Assembly: GCF_003583725.1 (NCBI RefSeq)
Contig: NZ_QXTF01000001.1
Span: forward strand, 806,001-870,000
From: Sphingomonas edaphi
GTDB taxonomy: Bacteria; Pseudomonadota; Alphaproteobacteria; Sphingomonadales; Sphingomonadaceae
Length of the DNA: 64,000 nucleotides
Reading direction: 5' to 3'
Part shown: piece by piece, positions 44,471-53,059 of the stretch
How positions within the stretch are numbered: the stretch's first letter is position 1
Layout: the number at the start of each line of letters is the position of its first letter
The notes under the pieces: generated by a model
The model's input: only the letters and a program-made list of their open reading frames with translations
The model's database searches: none
Told to the model about the DNA's origin: nothing
Program-made: the position numbers and the translations under genes

Positions 44471-45346
44471 TTAGAAACCGTTCATTTTCATTGCCGAAAT
44501 CGCCTGATCAACGCGAATAGTATCGAGTTGCCGCGTGGTGTCGACACCAATCACCACCGAGGTGACGTTCATCACATCGTTGTTGTTGCTGTTGAGCACC
44601 GTTTCCTGCGCAATCCGGCCCAGCATGCTGTCAACTCCCTGGCGCACGCTGTCCGACCCTTGGCCACTGGTGAGGCCCAAGCCGACGCCCGGCGCGCCGA
44701 CGATGAAGTCGATCCGGTCACCATCACTAAAGCCTTGCGTGACCGATCCGCTTACCTCCTGCATACCCGACGGTTGCTGCTGCGTGACCAGTGCTGCGGG
44801 CACTACCGCGATCGTCATAGCATTCCGCGACTGGTTGTCGGCGCCCGCAATAACATTCGACTGGAAGACGCCGTCGACCCCGTTCAGGGACGAGACGGGA
44901 ACCAGCCCGTTCGAGCCGACTAGAGCGACATAGCCACCCTGCGCGGACTCCCCGAAACTCGCGACATCGAGGCTCGGGTCGCCTTCGCGCGTCCAGCTGA
45001 TCAGCAGCTGCGGCGTTCCGCTACCGCCTGCCCCGTTGGCGAACCCAACGTTGAATAGCAGGTTTGCCGTCGTTGTGATCCCGTCCGCGCCCTGCCAGCT
45101 CGTCGTCATCTGGATGCCGAAGTAGGAAATGGCCTCGGGCGTGATGAACTTGCCGCGCATCTCGGCCAGCGCGTCGTCGGACAGTTTTGCGCCGACAGCT
45201 TCGAGCCCGCTGAGCGATGCGGTTTCGGCCGACGCAACGGTCGCGGCAGGAAGCAGGCCCGCGAAGGTTAGGGAGAATAGCGCGAACGAGCACGCATGCT
45301 TGCCCCCCGAGAAACTGCATCGTTGTTTTGAAGGGAACGGTAGCAT
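44471..45346 (-). CDS. Exported protein with one Fap-like repeat (FapE-like)
   Basis: A 291-residue protein. The start at 45346 follows GGGAGG; the frame is open 28 codons further upstream into the preceding gene. A signal peptide ends near residue 40. Residues about 55-67 (LSDDALAEMRGKF) form a short charged motif at the start of the mature part. Residues 159-181 (GVFQSNVIAGADNQSRNAMT) match the GNIGVNxAAGxxNQQxNAxTIA repeat of the two subunit proteins nearby. A minor amyloid subunit or adaptor similar to FapE is suggested by position and this repeat. Confidence 0.62.
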   Translation of the reverse strand: MLPFPSKQRCSFSGGKHACSFALFSLTFAGLLPAATVASAETASLSGLEAVGAKLSDDALAEMRGKFITPEAISYFGIQMTTSWQGADGITTTANLLFNVGFANGAGGSGTPQLLISWTREGDPSLDVASFGESAQGGYVALVGSNGLVPVSSLNGVDGVFQSNVIAGADNQSRNAMTIAVVPAALVTQQQPSGMQEVSGSVTQGFSDGDRIDFIVGAPGVGLGLTSGQGSDSVRQGVDSMLGRIAQETVLNSNNNDVMNVTSVVIGVDTTRQLDTIRVDQAISAMKMNGF

Positions 45347-45356
45347 CTTAACCTCC

Positions 45357-46091
45357 CTAAAGCCTGAAGCTGAACGCCGGGCCGAAGCCGAACTCCGCGG
45401 CGTCGGCGTTGAAGACAGGGGACCGCTCACCGAACAGGCGCCTTGCGGACAGGGGCGGCGGCGGATTGAGAAGGACGGTGTCGGGATTGAATCCCTTGCC
45501 GGTCATGACGAACACTACCTTGTTCCAGGCCTGTTCGAATTGGGCGCGGCTCATCACCCGGTTGCCTAGCGCGGGATCACCAACGTGGACGAAGTTGGAA
45601 TCCGCTTTGCGGATTACCACGAAATGTTTGTAGCCGCGCAGGTTGAGGAGCGCGATCGCGGGCACTTTCAGATCGCGCAGCGCGTCATACTCAACCTGGT
45701 ATCCCTCGGCGGCCATTCCGACCGCCCGGGCGTAATGTTTCATGTCCAAAAGTGAAAAGCCCTTTTCCCGGACTAGGTCGGGATCAGCAACCTTCAGCAT
45801 GTTGACGAGCACCTGCCGCTCGGTCGTCCGTTTGCCGTAGGCGTATTTGAAGATGGTCGCCATCGCGGCCGCGCCGCAGCTGAAGTCCGTTTGCTGGCGA
45901 ACCAGGCTGTCGAATTTCAGTTCCTTCCAGCTTTTGAGCGCGACGGTTTGCGTGGGAGCGCCTTGGCTGACCTGGCCCATCCATAGCTGAGCAGGACCCG
46001 CGGGCGCCGTCGTGCATCCGGCAGCGACGCCCAACAGGGCGGCGCTTGCGGCCTCGCGGAACAGGCTGGGTCGGGAAGAAATGGTCGCCAC
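45357..46091 (-). CDS. C39-family cysteine peptidase lipoprotein, FapD-like
   Basis: A 244-residue papain-fold peptidase. The GTG at 46091 is chosen because GGAG lies six bases upstream; the frame is open four codons further to a TTG. The signal sequence ends LLGVAAGC, giving a likely lipoprotein (C26). The active site is Q66/Q67 and C72 (QQTDFSCGAAAM), H156 (YKHFVVI) and D172 (VGDPALGN). In Pseudomonas the C39 peptidase FapD is needed for export of functional amyloid and acts with FapF. Its position between the subunit genes and the barrel gene agrees. Confidence 0.85.
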   Translation of the reverse strand: MATISSRPSLFREAASAALLGVAAGCTTAPAGPAQLWMGQVSQGAPTQTVALKSWKELKFDSLVRQQTDFSCGAAAMATIFKYAYGKRTTERQVLVNMLKVADPDLVREKGFSLLDMKHYARAVGMAAEGYQVEYDALRDLKVPAIALLNLRGYKHFVVIRKADSNFVHVGDPALGNRVMSRAQFEQAWNKVVFVMTGKGFNPDTVLLNPPPPLSARRLFGERSPVFNADAAEFGFGPAFSFRL

Positions 46092-46101
46092 GCTGAACTC
46101 C

Positions 46102-46136
46102 AAAAAGGCTGGAGGGGGCCGGTTGACCCCCTCCAG
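46102..46136 (-). terminator. Intrinsic terminator between the repeat protein and the C39 peptidase
   Basis: CTGGAGGGGG (46109-46118) and CCCCCTCCAG (46127-46136) form a perfect ten-base-pair stem with an eight-base loop. On the minus-strand transcript it is followed by a run of five T. It lies ten bases after the stop of the repeat-protein gene and just before the ribosome-binding site of the peptidase gene, so it should lower, not abolish, downstream expression. Confidence 0.82.
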
Positions 46137-46146
46137 AAGTCGTCAC

Positions 46147-47067
46147 TCAGTCGCCAGTGCTCGTGCTGGCAATGGTCAGCGCGTTGATCTGCTGGTTGCC
46201 GACGCCGGCGGCCAGGTTGACGCCGATGTTGCCGGTCGATGCGGCATCGATCGTCAATCCACCCACGACATTGTTGCCAGTGCTGGCTTCGATGTCGGAG
46301 TTCATTGCGCTCTGCAGTAGTCCGGCGTTCGCTTCAGCCAGGGCGGAATTGGTGGCGACCGCGATCGTCATCAAATTGGCTTGCTGGTTGAATGCGCCCG
46401 CTGCCGCGTTGACGCCAATGTTGCCGCTACCAGCGACCGAACCGCCCGCGACGCGATTGGCAACATTGCTGCCATCATCATCATCGTAATCGCCGTTAAA
46501 GCGGTGGTTGCCGTGATGACCGTCGCGGTCCTTTTCGGGATCGTAGGTCAGGTCGTTCAACGATTGGACGGCCGTGGTGGTGGCCTCAGCCCAACCGCCG
46601 CTCGAATCGTCATGGTCATCCCAACCCCCGCCGCGACGCGACGCTTCGTCGTCATTGGCCAGATATTCGGACACCGCGATGACGGCCGAGTTCATCTGTT
46701 GGTTGAGCGTGCCGGCCGCGAGGTTGGCGCCAATGTTGCCGGTTCCGCCGATTTCAAATTCGCGGACGCGATTATCGCCGGCAGCTTCGACATCGAGATC
46801 GTCGAGCATCTGGGCCGGGTCGTTGATGGCAACGGCCGAGCTGTCGACTCGGATCTCGCCCTTCAGCTCGACCTCGCCTTCCAGCTTGACGTCCTTGCGA
46901 TATTCGACGTCGCTGTCGATGTCCGAATTCACGTAGGAATCATAATCGACTTCGATGTCGAGCGATGGATCGTTTCCGCCGCCGCTCCAGAAATCCTGCG
47001 CGAGCGCAGGAGCGGCAACGGTCAGGGCGGCCGTTCCGACCGCGGCCAGAAGAATATTCCTTTTCAT
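46147..47067 (-). CDS. Fap-like amyloid subunit with three repeats (FapC-like)
   Basis: A 306-residue exported protein with AAGGAGG before the ATG and a signal peptide ending ALAQ (residue 24). Three repeats of about 23 residues share the pattern GNIGxNxAAGxxNQQxNxxxIAV, starting at 110, 215 and 279. The linkers between them are acidic and rich in Asp, Asn, Gly and His (150-205), as in FapC. The repeats end in Gln/Asn pairs that could stack in a cross-beta fibre. It is the likely main structural subunit of an extracellular amyloid. Confidence 0.78.
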   Translation of the reverse strand: MKRNILLAAVGTAALTVAAPALAQDFWSGGGNDPSLDIEVDYDSYVNSDIDSDVEYRKDVKLEGEVELKGEIRVDSSAVAINDPAQMLDDLDVEAAGDNRVREFEIGGTGNIGANLAAGTLNQQMNSAVIAVSEYLANDDEASRRGGGWDDHDDSSGGWAEATTTAVQSLNDLTYDPEKDRDGHHGNHRFNGDYDDDDGSNVANRVAGGSVAGSGNIGVNAAAGAFNQQANLMTIAVATNSALAEANAGLLQSAMNSDIEASTGNNVVGGLTIDAASTGNIGVNLAAGVGNQQINALTIASTSTGD

Positions 47068-47086
47068 CGATTTCCTCCTTCAAGCG

Positions 47087-47728
47087 TCATGGATTGCCCC
47101 CGGCCGACATGTTCAGCGCGAAGGTATTGGCGGAGCTGTTGCGCTCGCCCCCGATGAGGTTGACCTGGATCAGTCCTTGGCTGCCCTCAAACGCGTCCGG
47201 CGCAAGTTTTGCGACGTCGTTGGGGGCGGAAGGCTGGCCAGATCCACCGACCGGCTGTGTCGAGGAGCGCGTCTGGGACAGCTGCAAATCGCTGACCGTG
47301 CGCCCCTCAAGTCCTGTTGCAATGATGGCGATGTTGGCCTCTTGGTTTGCGCTGCCGGCTGCGACGTTGACGCTGATCGCGCCGCGCATGCCGGCGAAGG
47401 CACCACTTTCAATGACGGCGAATGTCGCTCGATCGCCCGACGTTCCGCCTTGATGCTGGTGGACTGTGCTCGCGCCGCCCGCCATCTGGCCATTGGCGAC
47501 CACGAGCGTTCCGAGTTGCTGATTTCCATTGCCGCTGGCGATATTGACGGCGATCCGCCCCTCGCCCTGGCTTGGGGTGTCCCCGCTGACGATCGCGACG
47601 TCCATCGGTTCGGCCACAGCGACAGGGGTGGCATCCTGCGCGAAAGCCGACGTACCGATTGAGGCGGCGACCGCCACCAGGCTAGCAACTGGCAGCTGAC
47701 GACTTGCACGGGGGATGTTGCGCGCCAT
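47087..47728 (-). CDS. Fap-like amyloid subunit, second copy (FapB-like)
   Basis: A 213-residue exported protein; the ATG at 47728 follows the previous stop by one base. The signal peptide ends near residue 31 (TSAFAQ). Repeats of the same type start near residues 57 (GRIAVNIASGNGNQQ), 116 (GAISVNVAAGSANQE) and 185 (GLIQVNLIGGERNSS), the last degenerate. It is shorter and less acidic than the neighbour at 46147 and may serve as a nucleator, as FapB does in Pseudomonas. The frame is open far upstream but overlaps another gene there. Confidence 0.73.
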   Translation of the reverse strand: MARNIPRASRQLPVASLVAVAASIGTSAFAQDATPVAVAEPMDVAIVSGDTPSQGEGRIAVNIASGNGNQQLGTLVVANGQMAGGASTVHQHQGGTSGDRATFAVIESGAFAGMRGAISVNVAAGSANQEANIAIIATGLEGRTVSDLQLSQTRSSTQPVGGSGQPSAPNDVAKLAPDAFEGSQGLIQVNLIGGERNSSANTFALNMSAGGNP

Positions 47729-47729
47729 G

Positions 47730-48236
47730 TCAGCGGGGACCTGCAAGAGCATTGGAGACGGAGGAGAGCGCCGAAGTGACTTGCGATACGGCGCCACCAA
47801 CAGCACCGCCCACCATGCCGCTGGATCGCTCGACCAAGCCCGCTCCTTGCGCCGGCTGACCCGGTTGGCCCAAACCGGCCACGGACCAGCCCTCGGTCGC
47901 ACTCGTTGGAGCACCGAAAACTTGTCGGATAGGAGCGCTGACGGCGCTTTGCTGCTCGTCGGTCAGGGGCTTTAGGCCAATGCCCGTCGCGGTCATGATC
48001 AATTCGTCCGGCCCGGCATCAACAAAGTTGGGCTGGCCCGGCTCGCCTGGCAGGTGCGCCTGGCGATGGGGAACGTCACGAATGTAGATCACGGCTCCAG
48101 CGGGCGGCTCGCTGACGGCCGCTCCTGCCACCGGGGACGACAGCGCGGTTAAAGACGCTCCGATCGCTACCAGCTGAAATCGGACTGTCCTTGCGGACAA
48201 GCGTTTCGAATCCGCGAAATGCGGTCTTCTGACCAC
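47730..48236 (-). CDS. Exported protein of the amyloid cluster, unknown function
   Basis: A 168-residue protein. The GTG at 48236 has GGAGGG eight bases upstream and gives a signal peptide (VRFQLVAIGASLTALSSPVAGA); an in-frame ATG 36 codons earlier has no such site. The mature part contains VIYIRDVPHRQAH and PDELIMTATGIG and ends in a low-complexity tail (GGAVGGAVSQVTSALSSVSNAL). No family is recognised. It is the first gene of the presumed operon and coupled to the FapB-like gene. Confidence 0.6.
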   Translation of the reverse strand: MVRRPHFADSKRLSARTVRFQLVAIGASLTALSSPVAGAAVSEPPAGAVIYIRDVPHRQAHLPGEPGQPNFVDAGPDELIMTATGIGLKPLTDEQQSAVSAPIRQVFGAPTSATEGWSVAGLGQPGQPAQGAGLVERSSGMVGGAVGGAVSQVTSALSSVSNALAGPR

Positions 48237-48411
48237 GTCAGCTACCCTCCAATTCACCAGGGCCCTGTTCGGTGCGCCGCGATCATCAACAATGACTTTC
48301 GCGAGTCGGTCAGCCGATAGTCCAGCAACCCTGGTGCGGAGCATTACAGCGAGTCGCGTTCCGCCGCGTCATTAACATTGATTAAGTTTTATTGATGAAG
48401 GACAGCGCGAT

Positions 48412-49083
48412 TTAGCGAAGCCGGTACCCGGACAATTTCCGCTGCAAGTCCTGCATATTGTTGACGCCCAGCTTTTCGTAGATGTGCCGGAAGTGCGTCC
48501 TCACGGTGTTGATCGAGAGATGATGGCAATCGGCAATTGCCTGCGGAGTTAGTCCGCGCAAACACTCCCCAAGTACCTGGCTTTCAGTATTTGTAAGGTC
48601 GAATACATCTCTGAACTCAATCCATTCGGATGATTGTTCAAGAGATGCTCTCTGGATAGTTAGCGCGAAGAGGGATTCTCCCGCAGCCGCCTCAAGGGTC
48701 GAGGACCGGCATATCCAGTGACCGTCGTCGTGACGCATGGGAAAGACCTCGGTCATCAGACCGGACGTTCGCGGTTGGTGAAGACGACGGAACCGAGCCT
48801 GGTATCGGGTGTCGATCGGCTGGATAATTCCGGATACTGCTCGGAAATCTCGATCCTCGCCAATGATCCGGCGAAGCGACTGGCCGCAATTGACCAACTG
48901 TCCTGCAGCATTCAGCAGAGCTCTCGCTCTTCCGTCGAGCGCCTCCCAGCAAGATAGGGTCGCCGGGTTCTGCTGCACCAGTTCGACATGCAGGTCCGGG
49001 GATGGCGAAAGCTGGCCGAACCGCAGCGCGCTGACGTTGGATGGCCGCGTTTCGACCGTCTCGACTGCAAGCACGCCGACCAA
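48412..49083 (-). CDS. LuxR-family transcriptional regulator
   Basis: A 223-residue protein with a PAS-like or otherwise undefined N-terminal part and a C-terminal LuxR/GerE helix-turn-helix (LTNTESQVLGECLRGLT, then AIADCHHLSINTVRTHFRHI). A GGGGG sequence precedes a TTG start at 49083; a GTG nine bases later is an alternative. It lies 175 bases upstream of the amyloid operon on the same strand and divergent from a second LuxR-type gene, so it probably controls the cluster. The signal is unknown. Confidence 0.8.
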   Translation of the reverse strand: MVGVLAVETVETRPSNVSALRFGQLSPSPDLHVELVQQNPATLSCWEALDGRARALLNAAGQLVNCGQSLRRIIGEDRDFRAVSGIIQPIDTRYQARFRRLHQPRTSGLMTEVFPMRHDDGHWICRSSTLEAAAGESLFALTIQRASLEQSSEWIEFRDVFDLTNTESQVLGECLRGLTPQAIADCHHLSINTVRTHFRHIYEKLGVNNMQDLQRKLSGYRLR

Positions 49084-49190
49084 AATAGCCCCCTTTTGAC
49101 GATACTAACTTTAGTTAAGGGTGACCGCCGTCCGGCTCGCTGTCTACCGGGTCAAGCACTCCCCGTGAGTTACCCCCCGATTCTACCCCC

Positions 49191-49221
49191 GTTAAATATA
49201 CGTGTTTTATATTAATTTAAC
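49191..49221. promoter_or_regulatory. AT-rich inverted repeat between two LuxR-type genes
   Basis: GTTAAAT (49191-49197) and ATTTAAC (49215-49221) are inverted copies flanking a 17-base AT-rich core, in an otherwise GC-rich divergent promoter region of 262 bases. It is a candidate binding site for one of the LuxR-type proteins or an A+T-rich promoter element. Confidence 0.45.
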
Positions 49222-49345
49222 GTTTGGGGAGTGGAACAATAGCTATCCGTGCTCTGAAGTGGTATTCAGGCCATTGGCCGGGTGTCCGGCCGGGGGACTG
49301 AACAGGGCGGATCCCCACTGCCCGCTTGTAGAGTGTGGGGGAGAT

Positions 49346-49633
49346 ATGTCGTTTAAAGGCGACGGGGCCGAGCCCACGCTTACGCCCCGCGAACAGGAGA
49401 TACTTGAACTCGTAGCCAAGGGATTGTCCGCAAAGGAAATTGCCGGCCAGATCGGCATAGCCCCGCGCACAGTTGAGGGACACATCGACTCGGTACGGTT
49501 GAAGGTCAGGGCCCGAAACAAGGCCCATATGGTCACACAGGCTGTGCTTTCCGGCGCCCTCAGTATTGGGCCTGGCGGAGTCAACGTGAATCACAGTGAG
49601 GGCAAGGCCGTTACGCCCAACCTAGGCGAGTAG
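49346..49633 (+). CDS. Small stand-alone LuxR-type HTH protein
   Basis: A 95-residue protein. The ATG at 49346 has GGGGGAG upstream; the frame is open 48 codons earlier without a good site. Nearly the whole protein is a LuxR/GerE DNA-binding domain (LTPREQEILELVAKGLS, then IAPRTVEGHIDSVRLKV). It has no receiver or sensor part, so activity must be set by level, partner or a second protein. It is divergent from the larger LuxR-family gene beside the amyloid cluster. Confidence 0.78.
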   Translation: MSFKGDGAEPTLTPREQEILELVAKGLSAKEIAGQIGIAPRTVEGHIDSVRLKVRARNKAHMVTQAVLSGALSIGPGGVNVNHSEGKAVTPNLGE

Positions 49634-49730
49634 CCATGCTCGCCAGTGCGCCGGGCTCGGCGGCGCCAATCCACCGAATGAAGTGCGGAGCCGCGTGACA
49701 TTCGCGCATCCGATCTGTTAGCGCTTGTCC

Positions 49731-51995
49731 ATGCCGCTGACCGCCGCCGCTTCCGCCCGCGAAATCCTCACGGGTCTCCACGAGATCATGGCCAAGCGCG
49801 GCTCGGCACAAGCCAAGCTCGATAAAGTCGTCGACCTGATCGCCGACGCGATGCAGAGCGAGGTCTGCTCGATCTATCTGCTTCGCGACAACGCACTTGA
49901 ACTGTCTGCGACCCATGGCCTCCGCCAGGAAGCCGTCCATGTCACCCGCCTGTCAATGGGCGAGGGTCTTGTCGGCACCATTGCCGAGGAAGGCCGGGTC
50001 CTGAATCTCGCCGAGGCGGCATCGCATCCTAGCTTTGCCTATCGTCCGGAAACGGGGGAAGAGCGGTTCCACAGCTTTGCAGGCGTGCCGATCATTCGGC
50101 GCGAGCAGGCGATCGGCGTTCTCGCCGTCCAACATGCCGAGCCGCGCCGCTACGACGATGTCGAAATCGAAGCGATGCAGACGGTGGCGATGGTGCTTTC
50201 CGAATTGCTCGCCAGCGCCCGACTGGTCGACGGCTCCCGCTCGGGCCGCCGTGATGCGGGTATGCAGCGCATGGTCGGCCTCAAACTGGTCGCCGGCATG
50301 GGGCGCGGTGTCGCCGTCTTCCACCAGCCGCGCGTCGTCGTCGAGCATACAGTCGCCGAAGACACCGAGGCCGAGCGTGCCCGCGTTTATTCCGCCTTCC
50401 GCCGGATGCGCGAGCAGATCGACAATATGACTCGCGAGGCCGAGTTCGGCACGGCGGGCGAACACAACGAGATCCTCGAGACCTACAAAATGTTCGCCTA
50501 TGACGAGGGCTGGTCGCGGCGCATCAACGAGGCGATCGACAGTGGCCTGACCGCTGAAGCGGCGATCGAGAGGGTCCAGCAGCGCACCCGAGCGCGGATG
50601 CAGGATATCGACGATCCGATCCTCAAGGAGCGGATGCACGACTTGGAGGACCTATCCAACCGTTTGTTGCGGATCGTGTCGGGCCGAATGGGCACCGCGG
50701 CCCAAACCGGGTTGTCCAAGGACGCCATTCTCATCGCCCGGAACCTGGGTCCGGCCGAACTTCTCGAATATGATCGCCGCCGGCTGAAGGGCGTGGTGCT
50801 GGAAGAAGGCTCACTGACCGCGCACGTCACCATCGTCGCGCGGGCCATGGGAGTGCCGGTCGTCGGTCGCGTCGCGGACTTCCGCCACATTGCCAATGAA
50901 GGCGACACCATCCTGGTCGATGGCGACACTGGCGCTGTGATAGTCCGCCCCAGCCGGCCAATCTCCAACGCGTTCGACCAGCGCATGGCGATGAGCCAGA
51001 AGCGCCGCGCCGAATATGCAACTCTCAAGAACCTTCCAGCTGAGACAAGGGACGGCGAGCGGCTGACTCTGATGGTCAATGCTGGTCTCGCCGAAGACGC
51101 CTCAATGCTGGAAGTCGCCGGCGCCGATGGCATCGGCCTTTTCCGAACCGAATTCCAGTTCCTTGTCGCCGCCACGCTGCCGGGGCGAGAAAGCCAGCTC
51201 AAGCTATATAAAAGCGTCCTCGATGCCGCGGGAGATAAGCCAGTCGTGTTCCGCACGGTCGACATCGGCGGCGACAAGGCGCTCCCCTATCTCAGCGACG
51301 AAAAGGACGAGAGCGAGAACCCAGCGATGGGCTGGCGCGCGCTGCGCCTCAGTCTCGAACGCAAAGCGCTCATGAAGGCGCAAGCGCGCGCGCTAGTGGA
51401 GGCATCGGCGGGCAAGGTGCTGCGCGTTATGTTCCCGATGGTCTCCGAGCCTTGGGAATATGAGGAAGCGCGCGCCCTGTTCGAGGAACAAATCGAGTGG
51501 GCGCAGGGTGCGAAGAGGCCCCTTCCCGCCCGCATCGAATTCGGCGCTATGCTAGAGGTGCCAAGCCTGGCCGAGATGCTCGACCTGCTGCTTCCACGCA
51601 TCGATTTCCTGTCCATCGGGACAAACGATCTTACGCAGTTCCTGTTCGCCGCCGACCGCTCCGACCCGCGTCTCGCCGACCGCTACGACTGGCTTAGCCC
51701 AGCGATCCTGCGCTTCCTCCGCAGGGTTACGGCCCAGGCAAATGCCGCCGGCGTCCCGGTCCGCGTCTGCGGCGAGATGGCGGGACGCCCGCTCGAGGCA
51801 CTGGCCCTCATGGGCATCGGTATCGAAAGCTTCTCGATCACGCCCGCCGCAGTGGGACCTGTAAAGGCGATGATACGCTCCGTCGATGCGAGGGCGGTCC
51901 GCACCAAGGTCGAGGCGCTGCTCGTAAAGCCGCCCGCCAACATGCGAAAGTCACTGCATGACTGGGCGAAGCGGAACGGCGTGGCGCTAGGATAA
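49731..51995 (+). CDS. ptsP: Phosphoenolpyruvate-protein phosphotransferase PtsP (EI-Ntr)
   Basis: A 754-residue first enzyme of the nitrogen-related phosphotransferase system; it takes phosphate from phosphoenolpyruvate and passes it to NPr. An N-terminal GAF domain (about residues 10-160) precedes the EI domains. The phospho-histidine is H365 (EGSLTAHVTIVAR). The PEP-binding barrel has GLFRTEFQFL, FRTVDIGGDK, SIGTNDLTQF and VRVCGEMAG. The ATG at 49731 is used rather than a TTG two codons earlier. Its GAF domain may sense glutamine, as reported for other EI-Ntr proteins. Confidence 0.93.
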   Translation: MPLTAAASAREILTGLHEIMAKRGSAQAKLDKVVDLIADAMQSEVCSIYLLRDNALELSATHGLRQEAVHVTRLSMGEGLVGTIAEEGRVLNLAEAASHPSFAYRPETGEERFHSFAGVPIIRREQAIGVLAVQHAEPRRYDDVEIEAMQTVAMVLSELLASARLVDGSRSGRRDAGMQRMVGLKLVAGMGRGVAVFHQPRVVVEHTVAEDTEAERARVYSAFRRMREQIDNMTREAEFGTAGEHNEILETYKMFAYDEGWSRRINEAIDSGLTAEAAIERVQQRTRARMQDIDDPILKERMHDLEDLSNRLLRIVSGRMGTAAQTGLSKDAILIARNLGPAELLEYDRRRLKGVVLEEGSLTAHVTIVARAMGVPVVGRVADFRHIANEGDTILVDGDTGAVIVRPSRPISNAFDQRMAMSQKRRAEYATLKNLPAETRDGERLTLMVNAGLAEDASMLEVAGADGIGLFRTEFQFLVAATLPGRESQLKLYKSVLDAAGDKPVVFRTVDIGGDKALPYLSDEKDESENPAMGWRALRLSLERKALMKAQARALVEASAGKVLRVMFPMVSEPWEYEEARALFEEQIEWAQGAKRPLPARIEFGAMLEVPSLAEMLDLLLPRIDFLSIGTNDLTQFLFAADRSDPRLADRYDWLSPAILRFLRRVTAQANAAGVPVRVCGEMAGRPLEALALMGIGIESFSITPAAVGPVKAMIRSVDARAVRTKVEALLVKPPANMRKSLHDWAKRNGVALG

Positions 51996-52077
51996 TCGAA
52001 ACGAACCGCGCGGTTGACAGGGCGGCACCGCCCCTCGACAACGGGCGCAAAGAGCCAGTCCGGCGTTGGGGAGTAGG

Positions 52078-52995
52078 ATGGACGAAACCGAATCTGACAC
52101 GGTCGCGATGACGGTCGGCCAGCGCTTGCGCGAAGCCCGCGAGGCAAAGGGCCTGTCGATCGAGGATATCGCCGCCTCGACCCGGATTCCGACCCGCCAC
52201 TTGGCTAGCCTCGAAACCAGCGAATGGGACAAGCTTCCCGCCGCGACCTATTCGATCGGCTTCGCCAAGAATTACGCAGGCGCCGTCGGCCTCGACCGCG
52301 GTGAAATCGGCGAGCAGCTTCGCGCCGAAATGGGCGGCAGCGCCCGCGCCACGACGATCTACCCCGAAGTTTATGAGGCGGTCGATCCGGCGCGCACCAT
52401 GCCCAAGGGCCTCGTGTTCGGCGCGCTTGGCCTCCTCGCACTGGTTGTCGTCGGCCTCACCTGGTTCAGCAACCGCTCGCTCGAAAGCGACGTCGCCGCG
52501 CAAGAAAACGCCATCGCCGCCATCGACAATGGCGTTGCGCCCGCGCCTGTCACGCCGCCGGCCGTAGGCGGCGCGGTGCTCCTCACCGCTAACGAACCCG
52601 TCTGGATCCAAGTCAAGGACGGCGACGCCGTGCTTAAGCAGGGCGAGCTTGCTGCCGGCCAAAGCTATGAAGTTCCCGCCAACGCGACCGCGCCAGTCCT
52701 GACCACCGGCAAGCCCGAAGCGCTGCGCATTTCGGTTGGCACGGCGGATGCGCCGGCCGTCGGGCCGGCGGGCCAGCGCGTTTCCGGCGTAAGCCTGCTT
52801 GGGGCAGACCTGCTTCGCCCGGCGTCAGCCCCTGCAACAGCATCCGCAGCAGCAGCTGAACCCCGTTCCGCTCCCGCAGGCCGCCCGGCGCCGACCCGCT
52901 CGGCCGCGCCTGCTGCCGCAGAGCCCGCGACCACCCCCGCTAGCGCGCCAACAGAGGTGCCCGCGGCGACCAACACTACCGCCGGAATGGAATAA
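52078..52995 (+). CDS. RodZ-like protein: HTH, one TM helix, periplasmic DUF4115
   Basis: A 305-residue protein with GGGGAGTAG before the ATG. Residues about 12-75 are a RodZ-type helix-turn-helix (TVGQRLREAREAKGLSIEDIA read in parts, then TRHLASLE). One membrane helix (about 110-130) leads to a periplasmic domain of the DUF4115 type (VWIQVKDGDAVLKQGEL) and a Pro/Ala-rich tail. RodZ anchors MreB in rod-shaped bacteria; many sphingomonads are short rods. It is 83 bases after ptsP and before ybgF. Confidence 0.82.
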   Translation: MDETESDTVAMTVGQRLREAREAKGLSIEDIAASTRIPTRHLASLETSEWDKLPAATYSIGFAKNYAGAVGLDRGEIGEQLRAEMGGSARATTIYPEVYEAVDPARTMPKGLVFGALGLLALVVVGLTWFSNRSLESDVAAQENAIAAIDNGVAPAPVTPPAVGGAVLLTANEPVWIQVKDGDAVLKQGELAAGQSYEVPANATAPVLTTGKPEALRISVGTADAPAVGPAGQRVSGVSLLGADLLRPASAPATASAAAAEPRSAPAGRPAPTRSAAPAAAEPATTPASAPTEVPAATNTTAGME

Positions 52996-53059
52996 TTCAT
53001 CGGCTGGACATGCACGCTTCGCCAGTCTTGCCCCATATCGAAGGAATCTGAGGAACATC

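Noticed and set aside
52020-52033. GGGCGG/CCGCCC hairpin after ptsP
   Set aside because: The stem is short and no T-run follows; such hairpins are frequent by chance at this GC content.
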